Of a stretch of 64,000 nt of DNA, positions 29,702 to 38,453 are shown piece after piece (within the stretch, counting starts at the first letter, position 1; the number at the start of each line of letters is the position of its first letter). A program made the translations under genes and the position numbers. The stretch comes from Marinobacter lipolyticus. Its GTDB lineage: Bacteria > Pseudomonadota > Gammaproteobacteria > Pseudomonadales > Oleiphilaceae. The notes beneath the pieces were generated by a model. It saw only the letters and a list, made by a program, of their open reading frames with translations, was not told the origin of the DNA and ran no database searches. Location of the stretch: the NCBI RefSeq assembly GCF_018424605.1, contig NZ_QTKT01000007.1, forward strand, positions 124,001 through 188,000, given 5' to 3'.

Positions 29702-30762
29702 GCGACCGCTTTGCCCGGGACCTACTGGCATGGTATGACCAGCACGGCAGGCACGACCTGCCGTGGCATCACAACCGCAATGCCTACCGGGTGTGGGTGT
29801 CGGAAATCATGCTGCAGCAAACCCAGGTGACAACCGTCATTCCCTACTTCGAAGCCTTTATGCAGCGCTTTCCGGATGTGCAGGCGCTGGCCGCTGCGCC
29901 CGAAGACGACGTGCTCAGCCACTGGTCCGGCCTTGGCTACTATGCCCGCGCCCGCAACCTGCAAAAAGCCGCCAGAACGGTAGTAGACGAGTTCGGCGGT
30001 GAATTTCCCGCGGATCAGGGCCAACTGGAGTCCCTCACCGGTATTGGCCGCTCCACGGCCGCCGCCATTCTGGCCCAGGCCTTCGGCAAACGCGCGGCGA
30101 TTCTCGATGGCAACGTCAAACGGGTACTGGCCCGCTACCATGCGGTGCCGGGCTGGCCCGGGCAAACCAGCGTGCTGAATGCGCTGTGGACCCACGCCGA
30201 GCACCACACCCCCGACAGCCGCGTGCGCGACTACACCCAGGCCATCATGGATCTCGGCGCCATGGTGTGCACCCGCTCCCGACCGAAATGCGAGCAATGC
30301 CCGCTGCAAGACGGCTGCACCGCCTACGCGAAGAGTGAGGTCAGCCTGTACCCCGGCGCCAAGCCCAAGAAAGCCAAGCCGGAGAAGACCACCTGGATGC
30401 TCATCCTTGAAGACGATCAGGGCCGCATACTGCTGGAAAGACGCCCGCCCAGCGGCATCTGGGGCGGCCTGTGGAGCCTGCCGGAACTGGACCCGGCACT
30501 GGGTGCGGACGAACTGCCGGAGGCCTGCGGGCAAACCTTCGGCTTCGACTGCGGCGACGCCGAACTGATGAGCGGCTTCCGCCACACCTTCAGTCACTAC
30601 CACCTGCACATCCAGCCCGCCCGGCTCCAGGTTGCCGCGGCATCGGCCGTGGCCGACCACAGCCAGCAACGCTGGCTGCACCGGGATGAAGCCCTCACCC
30701 TCGGCCTGCCGGCACCGATCCGCAACCTGCTGACCAATCCCGAACAGGCCACCCTGATCTGA
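29698..30762 (+). CDS. mutY: A/G-specific adenine glycosylase MutY
   Basis: A 354-residue base-excision repair enzyme that removes adenine mispaired with 8-oxoguanine. Catalytic Glu36 is in SEIMLQQTQV, the helix-hairpin-helix is LTGIGRSTAAAI, and Asp137 is in ILDGNVKRVL. The [4Fe-4S] cysteines are Cys191, Cys198, Cys201 and Cys207 in the C-x6-C-x2-C-x5-C pattern. A C-terminal NUDIX-like domain (from about 230) recognises oxoG. It is translationally coupled to asmA and followed by yggX, as in E. coli. Confidence 0.96.
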   Translation: MSDRFARDLLAWYDQHGRHDLPWHHNRNAYRVWVSEIMLQQTQVTTVIPYFEAFMQRFPDVQALAAAPEDDVLSHWSGLGYYARARNLQKAARTVVDEFGGEFPADQGQLESLTGIGRSTAAAILAQAFGKRAAILDGNVKRVLARYHAVPGWPGQTSVLNALWTHAEHHTPDSRVRDYTQAIMDLGAMVCTRSRPKCEQCPLQDGCTAYAKSEVSLYPGAKPKKAKPEKTTWMLILEDDQGRILLERRPPSGIWGGLWSLPELDPALGADELPEACGQTFGFDCGDAELMSGFRHTFSHYHLHIQPARLQVAAASAVADHSQQRWLHRDEALTLGLPAPIRNLLTNPEQATLI

Positions 30763-30853
30763 CCCGTGGCAGATCTGTTATCATCGCTCCGTCAGTCATA
30801 GCACGTCAGTCACAGCGCCGCGTTAACCGGCGCCCGATTCAACAGGAACCGAT

Positions 30854-31126
30854 ATGAGTCGCACCGTTTTCTGCCGCAAGTACCAGCAAGAACTGGAAGG
30901 CCTGGACTTCCCCCCGATGCCCGGCAAGAAAGGCCAGGAGATCTGGGAAAACGTCTCGAAGAAAGCCTGGGAAGAATGGCAGCACCAGCAGACCATGCTG
31001 ATCAACGAAAAGCACCTGAGCCTGATGGACCCGAACACCCGCAAATACCTGCAGGCGCAGATGGAGCGCTTCTTCAACAATGAGCCGTTCGAAAAGGCCG
31101 AAGGCTACGTGCCACCGGAGCAATAA
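30854..31126 (+). CDS. yggX: YggX, Fe(2+)-trafficking / oxidative-protection protein
   Basis: A 90-residue protein starting [20 protein letters not shown], with the single conserved Cys7. YggX protects Fe-S clusters and DNA from oxidative damage, probably in iron trafficking. The mutY-yggX order is conserved in enterobacteria. A short direct repeat (CGTCAGTCA) lies in the 90-bp gap before the gene. Confidence 0.94.
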   Translation: MSRTVFCRKYQQELEGLDFPPMPGKKGQEIWENVSKKAWEEWQHQQTMLINEKHLSLMDPNTRKYLQAQMERFFNNEPFEKAEGYVPPEQ

Positions 31127-31186
31127 GCGCGATTGATCAAAGCCTGATCAACCGGCAAAAGATCCGGAAATTTTTGGCTCACAGCC

Positions 31187-31216
31187 TTGACTCAAAACAG
31201 TGAAACCGGTTTAATA
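31187..31216 (+). promoter_or_regulatory. promoter of tRNA-Phe
   Basis: A -35 TTGACT (31187-31192) and a -10 TTAATA (31211-31216) are 18 bp apart. The following GCGCCCCG is a GC-rich discriminator, as found at stringently controlled stable-RNA promoters. The predicted start is about 25 nt before the mature tRNA. Confidence 0.7.
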
Positions 31217-31246
31217 GCGCCCCGTTGCACAGCAGACGTGTAGCAC

Positions 31247-31322
31247 GCCCGGATAGCTCAGTTGGTAGAGCAGGGGATTGAAAATCCCCGTGTCGGTGGT
31301 TCGATTCCGCCTCCGGGCACCA
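31247..31322 (+). tRNA. pheT: tRNA-Phe (GAA)
   Basis: A 76-nt cloverleaf. The acceptor GCCCGGA pairs with TCCGGGC, the D arm is GCTC...GAGC, and the anticodon stem GGGGA/TCCCC closes loop TTGAAAA with anticodon GAA. The T arm is GGTGG-TTCGATT-CCGCC, and CCA is encoded. Single tRNA gene followed by a terminator. Confidence 0.96.
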
Positions 31323-31337
31323 TTAAGAATTCTGATG

Positions 31338-31365
31338 AAGCCCGCCTTGTGCGGGCTTTGTTGTT
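31338..31365 (+). terminator. terminator after tRNA-Phe
   Basis: AAGCCCGC (31338-31345) pairs with GCGGGCTT (31351-31358) across a 5-nt loop. It is followed by a T-rich, G-interrupted tract. It lies 15 bp after the tRNA CCA. Confidence 0.75.
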
Positions 31366-31407
31366 TCTGGTTTTCGGGAAAAGCACTTTCGTAAAACAGC
31401 CCTCTAT

Positions 31408-31563
31408 TCAGGCAGCCTTGCGAAAACCCTCTACCCGCACCACCTTGTCCCGCTGTCGCTTATACTTGCTCTTGTCCTCAACCACCCGCATTCGGTATTT
31501 CGGGGTTTTCAGGTCGCGCTTGGCCGCGCTTTCCTGAGTGGGTTTTGCCTGTTTTCTGGCCAT
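31408..31563 (-). CDS. small basic protein, possibly ArfA-like
   Basis: A 51-residue, strongly basic protein starting MARKQAKPTQESAAKRDLKT and continuing with PKYRMRVVEDKSKYKRQ. The core TPKYRMRVV followed by Lys-rich sequence resembles the ribosome-contacting part of ArfA-type rescue factors (consensus around FRQRV followed by KKGKGSYKR), but the match is short. I start at the ATG preceding MARKQ; the longer frame to 31656 runs into the lysE region and lacks support. A ribosome-associated role is inference only. Confidence 0.55.
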   Translation of the reverse strand: MARKQAKPTQESAAKRDLKTPKYRMRVVEDKSKYKRQRDKVVRVEGFRKAA

Positions 31564-31649
31564 GATAATTTTTCCTTTTGTCGCTATCCTGTCTTTGCGA
31601 TGGCAGTTTAGCACTTCCATCTGACTCTTCAGCATCGGGACCATAAGCA

Positions 31650-32270
31650 ATGTCACTCACGCTCTGGCTGACCTTTACGGTGGCCGCTATTCTGATCAGC
31701 CTCTCGCCGGGAGCCGGCGCGGTGAACACCATGAGCAACGGGCTGCGCTATGGCGTACGCCAGTCGATGCCGGCCATCCTTGGATTGCAGCTGGGCTACG
31801 GTGCGCAGATCCTGCTGGTGGGTGCGGGACTGGGTGCGCTGGTGGCGTCGTCGGTGTGGGCACTCGCCATCATCAAGTGGCTGGGTGTTGCCTATCTCAT
31901 CTGGCTGGGCGTTCAGAAATGGCGGGAACCGGTCGGTGTTGGCGCCGTCGAGGACCAGCCACTGGCGAGTGGCCGCAGCCGTTTCTGGCAATCGGCGCTG
32001 GTGAACCTGACCAATCCCAAGGCCACGGTGTTTCTGGTGGCGCTGTTTCCGCAGTTTCTGGTGGCCGGCCAGCCCCATGGGCCGCAACTGGTCGCCATGG
32101 GGACAACGCTGATTCTGGTGGACTGCCTGGTCATGCTGGGTTACGCCCTGCTCGCCAGCCAGCTGTTCCGGTTTATGACCACCCCTGAGCGCCAGCGACA
32201 GATGAACCGTGTGTTCGGCGGTTTGTTTGTCACCGCCGCCGTCGCCCTGGCCAGCTTCAAACGCAGCTAG
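31650..32270 (+). CDS. LysE/RhtB family amino-acid exporter
   Basis: A 206-residue inner-membrane protein with about six hydrophobic helices. The N-terminal ISLSPGAGAVNTMSNGLRYG and the central NLTNPKATVFLVALFPQF are signatures of the RhtB branch (homoserine/threonine or neutral amino-acid efflux). Substrate is not predictable. It is divergent from the small basic gene; its stop overlaps the stop of the convergent unknown gene by four bases. Confidence 0.88.
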   Translation: MSLTLWLTFTVAAILISLSPGAGAVNTMSNGLRYGVRQSMPAILGLQLGYGAQILLVGAGLGALVASSVWALAIIKWLGVAYLIWLGVQKWREPVGVGAVEDQPLASGRSRFWQSALVNLTNPKATVFLVALFPQFLVAGQPHGPQLVAMGTTLILVDCLVMLGYALLASQLFRFMTTPERQRQMNRVFGGLFVTAAVALASFKRS

Positions 32271-32908
32271 TCTTCCGCCTGCTCCGAATTTTCCGATTCG
32301 CTGCGCCCGACGTTCTTCGGGCGCAGCTCCTCTTCAATCCAGGTACGCACTTCTTTCTTATCCCGGCGCCGGGTTAGCTGTTCGGTATAGATATTCTTGG
32401 GGTAAATTTCCGAATCGCCATTGTGCCGCAGGTAGAAGCGACGCCGAACGCCAATCGGATGCTTGCTGGGGCCGTGGACCACGGCCGCCCGCAGTTCCAT
32501 TTCCTGCACGCATTCCAGCAACTCGCCCGCACCGTCATCCTCACTGCGGTGGCCAAGAATGATGTCGCGGAAACTGCCCAGAACCAGATAGCCGCCGGGC
32601 TGGATCGGCCCCTGGCGCAGACTCTCCTGGATATTGCGGTCGTCAGCGGTCACCCGGTCGTACTTGGTGACTGTGAAAAGCGTCTCTTCGCCTTTTTCGT
32701 TCTTGGTGACTGCCTGCACGCATTGCAGGTGCACCGGCTCCTGCCCCATATTGACCAGCAGGCAGGGCGCGTCGGGGCTTTCATTCTGGGCGTGGTGAAT
32801 CACCAGGTAGGCCCTGTTACCCCGTTTGTACTGCAGAAAAAAGAGCTGGAAATAGACCACCCATACCAGTGCCATAATGGCGCTGCTCACGGATCCCAAT
32901 ATATCCAT
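32267..32908 (-). CDS. unknown membrane-anchored protein
   Basis: A 213-residue protein of unknown function. One N-terminal membrane helix (about residues 8-27, ending FFLQYKRGNRAYL) is followed by a soluble part beginning VIHHAQNESPDAPCLLVNMG. A C-terminal tail is rich in charged residues (RRRDKKEVRTWIEEELR and a Glu/Ser-rich end). The start at 32908 has GGGAG 8 nt upstream; the longer frame to 33025 is not supported. The soluble part may form a beta-sandwich, but I recognise no family. Confidence 0.65.
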   Translation of the reverse strand: MDILGSVSSAIMALVWVVYFQLFFLQYKRGNRAYLVIHHAQNESPDAPCLLVNMGQEPVHLQCVQAVTKNEKGEETLFTVTKYDRVTADDRNIQESLRQGPIQPGGYLVLGSFRDIILGHRSEDDGAGELLECVQEMELRAAVVHGPSKHPIGVRRRFYLRHNGDSEIYPKNIYTEQLTRRRDKKEVRTWIEEELRPKNVGRSESENSEQAED

Positions 32909-33034
32909 ATGCACTCTCCCTTTTTCTCTGGATCGTAAACAGTATTGGCGCTGCTTTGCCAATTGCAAATGAATGCCCGTTAACCGCAAACTGGCCCTGT
33001 CGCTTCCGACATTCCGATTCCACAAGGATCACTT

Positions 33035-34000
33035 ATGCTTACTGCCCTGCTTGCAATTGCAGCCGGCCTCGCCCTGCTGGTGTGGAGTGCCGACCGTTTT
33101 GTGGAAGGGGCGGCCGTAACCGCAGGCCACTTCGGAATGCCGCCACTGCTGATCGGTATGGTGGTGGTGGGCTTTGGCACCTCGGCGCCGGAAATGGTGG
33201 TCTCGGCCCTTGCCGCTACCCAGGGGAACCCGGGGCTGGCGCTGGGCAACGCCTATGGTTCGAACATCACCAACATTGCGCTGATTCTCGGCATCACCGC
33301 GCTGATCAGTCCGATTGCGGTGCACTCCCAGGTGATGCGCAAGGAGCTGCCGATTCTGGCGCTGATCACCCTGCTGGCGTTCTGGCAACTGTGGGATGGC
33401 ATGCTGAGTTTCGTCGACGCGCTGGTACTGATCGCGGTGTTTTTCGGCTTGCTGGCCTGGTCTATTCGCCAGGGCATGACCCGGAAAACGGACGCCTTGG
33501 GCATTGAGGTGGAGGCAGAACTCAAGGTGCATGACATGCCCGTGCGCAAAGCCGTGCTCTGGCTGATCGTGGGCCTGCTACTGCTGATTGTCAGTTCCCG
33601 CGTTCTGGTGTGGGGTGCGGTGGATCTGGCCTCGGCATTCGGTGTCAGCGATCTGATCATCGGCCTCACCATTGTCGCGGTGGGCACCTCGCTGCCGGAG
33701 CTGGCGTCATCGGTGATCGCGGCACGCAAGGGCGAACACGATCTGGCCCTTGGCAACATTCTTGGCTCCAACCTGTTCAACACCCTCGCCGTGGTGGGCA
33801 TTGCCGGACTTATCTCCCCGATGGCGGTAGCGCCCGAGGTGCTGAGCCGTGACCTGGTGGTGATGGCAGCGCTGACCCTGTCCCTCTTTGCGCTCGGCTA
33901 CGGGTTTCGTGGCCCGGGCCGCATCAACCGCATCGAAGGCGGCCTGCTGCTCGCCTGCTTCGTCGGGTATACGGCTTATCTGGTGACCACCGCCTTCTGA
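33035..34000 (+). CDS. calcium/sodium antiporter (CaCA family, YrbG-like)
   Basis: A 321-residue membrane exchanger with two inverted alpha-repeats. The first has GMVVVGFGTSAPEMVVS plus GNAYGSNITNIALILG, the second GLTIVAVGTSLPELASS plus GNILGSNLFNTLAVVG. The acidic residues of the ion sites (Glu in APE and PEL) are intact. It exports Ca2+ in exchange for Na+ or H+. Gene stands alone, convergent with the DUF4124 gene 22 bp away. Confidence 0.92.
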   Translation: MLTALLAIAAGLALLVWSADRFVEGAAVTAGHFGMPPLLIGMVVVGFGTSAPEMVVSALAATQGNPGLALGNAYGSNITNIALILGITALISPIAVHSQVMRKELPILALITLLAFWQLWDGMLSFVDALVLIAVFFGLLAWSIRQGMTRKTDALGIEVEAELKVHDMPVRKAVLWLIVGLLLLIVSSRVLVWGAVDLASAFGVSDLIIGLTIVAVGTSLPELASSVIAARKGEHDLALGNILGSNLFNTLAVVGIAGLISPMAVAPEVLSRDLVVMAALTLSLFALGYGFRGPGRINRIEGGLLLACFVGYTAYLVTTAF

Positions 34001-34022
34001 TCCGCCCGATGGAGTGCCGCGA

Positions 34023-34460
34023 TTATTGCAGCAGGCATTCGCGGCTGAGGGCCTGGGCCACTTTCCGCCGCTGGCGCCGCAGGCTGTTGCCCCGGTCGTT
34101 GCTGTAGCCGGCACGAAGCTGTTGCTGAATGCGATCGAGGCGCTTGCGATACCCGGCACACTGTTTTTCATTGGCGGCCGCGACCTTCGGACTGTTCGTT
34201 GAAGGCCGGCTACGGGACGGCGTATCCAGACTGCGGCTTACGCTTTCGCGAATTTTGCTGACCCGTCGCCCCTGTTCCAGGTTTTCTGACATGGGCACCA
34301 CCGAGGGCGGCTTCAGGGTTACGGCCTGATGGGTCTGATTAGCGGGCCTGGTGTCGGTGTAATGCACCACGCCCTGCTTATCGGTCCAGGTGTACAGGCC
34401 GGCAAGGGCGGGTGATGACAATAATGTGGATAACAGTAATAGCGCCATAGTCCCTGGCAT
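34023..34460 (-). CDS. DUF4124 domain secreted protein
   Basis: A 145-residue protein with a signal peptide ending SSPALA, then LYTWTDKQGVVHYTDTRP, the DUF4124 signature found in many small proteobacterial envelope proteins. The rest is basic and probably helical (QCAGYRKRLDRIQQQLRAGY, then RRQRRKVAQALSRECLLQ) with two cysteines that may form a disulfide. Function unknown. Confidence 0.8.
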   Translation of the reverse strand: MPGTMALLLLSTLLSSPALAGLYTWTDKQGVVHYTDTRPANQTHQAVTLKPPSVVPMSENLEQGRRVSKIRESVSRSLDTPSRSRPSTNSPKVAAANEKQCAGYRKRLDRIQQQLRAGYSNDRGNSLRRQRRKVAQALSRECLLQ

Positions 34461-34522
34461 AGGATTCCACTCCCTGTGGGTTCCAGATTAGGCCGTGCAC
34501 TATAGCAGATTTACTGACTGAT

Positions 34523-35731
34523 TTACTGATCCAGCAACTCGATCCAATGCTGGACCGGGACAGAGGACTTGGTTTCCAGGTGCATCTGGCAACCGATGTT
34601 GGCGGTGACGATACGATCAGGATTGTCGACGGTCAGCGCGGCGAGTTTGTTACCCAGCAGCCGCTGGCTGAGTTCCGGCTGGAGTACCGAATAGGTGCCG
34701 GCCGAGCCGCAACACAGGTGTTTGTCTTTGGTGGCCGCGAGGGTTACCCCTGCCCGGGTCAGCACCTGCTCCACCACGCCGCTCTGTTTCATCGCGTGCT
34801 GCAGTGTGCAGGGGCAATGGAACGCCACTTTGCCGGGATTCTGGGTTACCTTGAGTTTGTCCAGGTCCTGTTGCAGCAGGAACGCGCCCAGATCGATGGT
34901 CAGTTCACTGACCCTCTGGGCCTTGGCGGCGTAGACCGGGTCGTCTTTCAACAGGTGACCGTAGTCCTGCACCATGGCACCGCAACCGGAGGCGGTCATG
35001 ATGATGGCTTCCGCCCCCGCTTCGATGGCGGGCCACCAGGCGTCGATGTTCTGACGCATGCGCTCGAGGCCTTTCTCATGTTCAGAGAGGTGGTAATTGA
35101 CGGCGCCACAGCAGCCGGCTTCCGGCGCTTCCACCATGGTGATGCCGAGGCGATCGAGCACGCGGGCAGCGGCGGCGTTGGTGTTGGGGGTGGCTGATGG
35201 CTGCACACAACCGGCCAGCGCCAGTACCACGCGGTTATGGCTGGCGCTGGGCCAGGGGCTGGCCTCTTTTCTGGGGGGTACCTTGGTGCGCAGTGCCTGC
35301 GGCAAAGCCGGACGGAATGTTTGCCCGAGGCGCAGCAGGAAGCCAAACAGTTTTCGGTTGGGGATCACCCGGGCGAGGGCCCAGCGTACCCACTTTTCTT
35401 TTGGCGGCCGCGGCATTTCCTGTTCCATCAGGCCACGGCTGATGTCCACCAGTCGGCCATACTGCACGCCGGAGGGACAGGTGGTCTCGCAGCTGCGGCA
35501 GGTGAGGCAGCGATCCAGGTGTTCGCGGGTTTTTTCGGTGACTTCCTGGCCCTCAAGGAACATTTTCATCAGGTAGATACGGCCGCGGGGGCCGTCGCGC
35601 TCGTCATTGAGCTCCTGGTATGTGGGACAGGTGGCGGTGCAGAAGCCACAGTGGACGCAGGCCCGCAGGATGGATTCGGCCTCCTGTCCTTCTTTGGTAT
35701 TGGCAAATTGCTGTACTAGATTCGTTTGCAT
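34523..35731 (-). CDS. glcF: glycolate oxidase iron-sulfur subunit GlcF
   Basis: A 402-residue subunit with two [4Fe-4S] motifs: Cys25/28/31 with Cys35 (CVHCGFCTATCP) and Cys75/78/81 with Cys85 (CLTCRSCETTCP). Two CCG-type domains follow with AGCCGAVNYH and HLCCGSAGTY. It carries electrons from the GlcD flavin to the quinone pool. It is separated from glcE by 152 bp that contain foldback element copy 2, so its expression may differ from the rest of the operon. Confidence 0.93.
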   Translation of the reverse strand: MQTNLVQQFANTKEGQEAESILRACVHCGFCTATCPTYQELNDERDGPRGRIYLMKMFLEGQEVTEKTREHLDRCLTCRSCETTCPSGVQYGRLVDISRGLMEQEMPRPPKEKWVRWALARVIPNRKLFGFLLRLGQTFRPALPQALRTKVPPRKEASPWPSASHNRVVLALAGCVQPSATPNTNAAAARVLDRLGITMVEAPEAGCCGAVNYHLSEHEKGLERMRQNIDAWWPAIEAGAEAIIMTASGCGAMVQDYGHLLKDDPVYAAKAQRVSELTIDLGAFLLQQDLDKLKVTQNPGKVAFHCPCTLQHAMKQSGVVEQVLTRAGVTLAATKDKHLCCGSAGTYSVLQPELSQRLLGNKLAALTVDNPDRIVTANIGCQMHLETKSSVPVQHWIELLDQ

Positions 35732-35755
35732 GGTTTACCTATAAGTTCGGTGCTC

Positions 35756-35865
35756 AAGCGCCTGCCTGCCCCTGTTCTGAAACACGCTACAAGCACATCC
35801 ATGTGCGCTTGGGCTCCGCCATCCATGGCTCCGCACAGTTTCAGAACAGCGCCAGCCAGGCGCTT
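35756..35865. repeat. long foldback element, copy 2 (inside the glc operon)
   Basis: Arms 35756-35783 and 35838-35865, 28 nt each, pair with three mismatches. The 54-nt loop contains two mini-palindromes, GCACAT-CC-ATGTGC and GCCAT-CC-ATGGC, the latter between direct repeats of GGCTCCGC. The loop is clearly homologous to copy 1, while the arms are unrelated. It fills most of the glcE-glcF gap. No T-run, no target duplication. Confidence 0.87.
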
Positions 35866-35883
35866 CCCGGACATCTCCGTTGA

Positions 35884-36948
35884 CTACAACCAGCTGTAAA
35901 GCCGTCCCGGGTTGAATATGCCGTCAGGGTCGAACGAGTTTTTTACCCGGCGTTGAATGCCTCGCAGCGCCTCTGGCAGATGGTGCATAACCTCGCCTTC
36001 GCGATCACCACCACGGAACAGGCTGACTTGGCCGCCGGCTGCTTTCGCCAGGGCTTCCATCTTCCTGATCTCACCGGCGCCCCGATACCATCGCTGTGAG
36101 CCGGCCCAGTCGATCAGCCAGGGGCCCTCGAGCGCCGGGGTGACGGCGGTGGAGCCGATGGAGAAGCGCCATAACGGATCGTCACCGGTGAAGAAGTCGT
36201 GCTGCATGTCCTGGATCTGGCGCCAGAAGTGTTCGCCGCTTTCCATCACCTCACCGCTCCATTTTTCGGCAGTGGCTTCCACCGCAGAGCGGGCGCCGGA
36301 CAGGCGCAGGTACACTTTGCCATCGTGCCAGCAGGCGGCGGTGATGGGTTTTGGTTCGGCGGCGCGGCTGTTCATGTAATGGATGACGTCTTCCATCGCC
36401 ATGTCCTGCACCAGGGTCAGGGTGGCGGCGGGTTTGGGCACCACTTTCATGCTGATTTCGGTCATCACGCCGAGGGTGCCCAGGGCTCCGGCCTGCAGGC
36501 GGGAAACGTCGTAACCGGCAACGTTTTTCATGACCTGGCCACCGAAACGCAGGTGTTCACCTTTGCCGTTGATCAGCCGCACACCAAGGACCTGATCACG
36601 CACCGAGCCGGCCCAGGGGCGGCCGGGGCCGGAGAGGTTGCAGGCCAGGGTGCCGCCGATGGTGGCACCGTCTCCGAAATGGGGCGGCTCAAAGTGCAGC
36701 ACCTGCCCTTCTTCGGCCAGGATGGCTTCGATTTCAGTCAATGTGGTGCCGGCCCGTACAGTGAGCACCAGTTCCACCGGGTGGTAGTCGACGATGCCGC
36801 TGTGCCCGGCCACGTCGAGCGTACCGGCGTCCGGGTCGGCGGTACGGCCCATGAAGGCTTTGGTGCCGCCACCGACAATGTTGAGTTTGTGCCCGGCATT
36901 GCGGGCCTGGAGCACCTGCTCCTGAAGTTGTTGGGAAATATCAGCCAT
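35884..36948 (-). CDS. glcE: glycolate oxidase FAD-binding subunit GlcE
   Basis: A 354-residue subunit with the FAD-binding PCMH fold: LNIVGGGTKAFMG, VLTVRAGTTLTEIEAIL, HFGDGATIGGTLACNLSGPGR and KNVAGYDVSRL. It works with GlcD and GlcF to oxidise glycolate to glyoxylate. I use the ATG at 36948, which overlaps the glcD end by 8 bp; the longer frame lies antisense-like within glcD and is discarded. The C-terminus ends PDGIFNPGRLY, as in the family. Confidence 0.92.
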   Translation of the reverse strand: MADISQQLQEQVLQARNAGHKLNIVGGGTKAFMGRTADPDAGTLDVAGHSGIVDYHPVELVLTVRAGTTLTEIEAILAEEGQVLHFEPPHFGDGATIGGTLACNLSGPGRPWAGSVRDQVLGVRLINGKGEHLRFGGQVMKNVAGYDVSRLQAGALGTLGVMTEISMKVVPKPAATLTLVQDMAMEDVIHYMNSRAAEPKPITAACWHDGKVYLRLSGARSAVEATAEKWSGEVMESGEHFWRQIQDMQHDFFTGDDPLWRFSIGSTAVTPALEGPWLIDWAGSQRWYRGAGEIRKMEALAKAAGGQVSLFRGGDREGEVMHHLPEALRGIQRRVKNSFDPDGIFNPGRLYSWL

Positions 36949-38413
36949 GGGCGGCTTCCGTATGGTCGTGCTGGTGTTGTTTGTGTTCCAGTGAGCGGTA
37001 TTCCTGGCAGAACCGCAGGGCGGGAACGCCCTTGCCGGGGTTGAGAATGCCGGCGGGGTCGAACGCGGCTTTGACGTCGTGGAACTGTTGCAGTTCCTCA
37101 TCGTTGAACTGCACCGCCATCTGGCGGATTTTTTCCACGCCCACGCCATGCTCGCCGGTGATGCAGCCGCCCACTTCCACGCAGAGAGAGAGGATGCTGC
37201 TGCCGAAAGCTTCGGTGCGTTCAAACTCGCCCGGCACGTTGGCATCGAACAGGATCAGCGGGTGCAGGTTGCCGTCACCGGCGTGGAAGACGTTGGCCAC
37301 GCGCAGGCCGAACCGTTCGGACATCTGCTCCATCTGCGTCAGTACGTTGGCAATTTCCCGACGCGGGATGGTGCCGTCCATGCAGTAGTAATCCGGAGAG
37401 ATACGGCCCACCGCCGGGAACGCGGACTTGCGCCCCTTCCACAACAAGGCGCGCTCCTCCTCGCTCTGGGAGGTGCGCACGGAGGTGGCGCCCAGTTTGC
37501 GGAACACCTCTTCCGCCTGGGCAATGTGCTCAACCACTTCTTCTTCGGTGCCATCCACCTCACACAGCAGCAGTGCCTTGGCATCTCGCGGGTAGCCCGC
37601 CTGGGCAAAATCGTCCGCCGCCACGATGGCGTGGCCGTCCATCATTTCCAGGCCGCCGGGTATGATGCCGTGGGCAATAATGCCGCCCACCGCATCACCG
37701 CCCTTCTGCACGCTGTCGAAACCGGCCATGACCACCCGGGCCACCTCCGGCTTGGGCAGCAGCTTGACCTTCACTTCGGTCACCACGCCCAGCAGGCCTT
37801 CGGAGCCGGTCATCAGCGCCAGCAAATCCATGCCGCAACTGTCGAGGCCGTCGCTGCCAACGGTGACCACATCGCCCTCGGCGGTCACCATTTCCACGCT
37901 GAGGATGTTGTGCACGGTCAGGCCATACTTCAGGCAGTGCACGCCACCGGAGTTCTCGGCGACGTTGCCGCCGATGGTGCAGGCGATCTGCGACGAGGGG
38001 TCCGGGCCATAGTAGAGCCCGTATTGCGCGGCTTCGTCACTGATTGCCAGATTACGCACACCGGGCTGGAGCCGCGCGGTGCGGGCCAGCGGATCGATCT
38101 CGATGATGCGGTTGAACTTGGCCAGCGACAGCACCACGCCCTCCTTGTTGGGCATGGCGCCGGCACTGAGCCCGGTGCCGGCGCCACGGGCCACCACCGG
38201 CACCGCGTTTTCATTGCAGATGCGCATCACCCGCTGCACCTGTTCCACGGTTTCCGGCAGCACCACCAGCAACGGCATCTCGCAATACATGGACATGCCG
38301 TCGCATTCGTAGGGCTTCATGGTTTCGTCATCGGTGATGACGAAGTCCGGGTCGATGAACGCCCGGAACTGCTCAGCCAGCTCGGCTTTGCTGACTTTTG
38401 GCTTGGTAGTCAT
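36941..38413 (-). CDS. glcD: glycolate oxidase catalytic subunit GlcD
   Basis: A 490-residue FAD-linked 2-hydroxy-acid dehydrogenase. Its PCMH domain has PVVARGAGTGLSAGAMPN and CTIGGNVAENSGGVHCLKYG. The C-terminal domain has NVFHAGDGNLHPLILFD and CITGEHGVGVEKIRQM with the substrate-side His and Glu. It catalyses glycolate (and possibly D-lactate) oxidation. It starts at 38413 and follows glcG after 40 bp. The TRAP genes upstream probably deliver the substrate. Confidence 0.94.
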   Translation of the reverse strand: MTTKPKVSKAELAEQFRAFIDPDFVITDDETMKPYECDGMSMYCEMPLLVVLPETVEQVQRVMRICNENAVPVVARGAGTGLSAGAMPNKEGVVLSLAKFNRIIEIDPLARTARLQPGVRNLAISDEAAQYGLYYGPDPSSQIACTIGGNVAENSGGVHCLKYGLTVHNILSVEMVTAEGDVVTVGSDGLDSCGMDLLALMTGSEGLLGVVTEVKVKLLPKPEVARVVMAGFDSVQKGGDAVGGIIAHGIIPGGLEMMDGHAIVAADDFAQAGYPRDAKALLLCEVDGTEEEVVEHIAQAEEVFRKLGATSVRTSQSEEERALLWKGRKSAFPAVGRISPDYYCMDGTIPRREIANVLTQMEQMSERFGLRVANVFHAGDGNLHPLILFDANVPGEFERTEAFGSSILSLCVEVGGCITGEHGVGVEKIRQMAVQFNDEELQQFHDVKAAFDPAGILNPGKGVPALRFCQEYRSLEHKQHQHDHTEAAHG

Positions 38414-38453
38414 ATCAGTCTCTGGGTATGAGTTGCTTGAGCTTTGACAGCGC

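Noticed and set aside
27740..29731. 663-codon minus-strand frame opposite asmA
   Set aside because: Antisense shadow; repetitive composition mirrors the asmA codon bias.
35884..37245. N-terminally extended GlcE
   Set aside because: The first 99 residues are a shifted reading of glcD; the family start matches ATG 36948.
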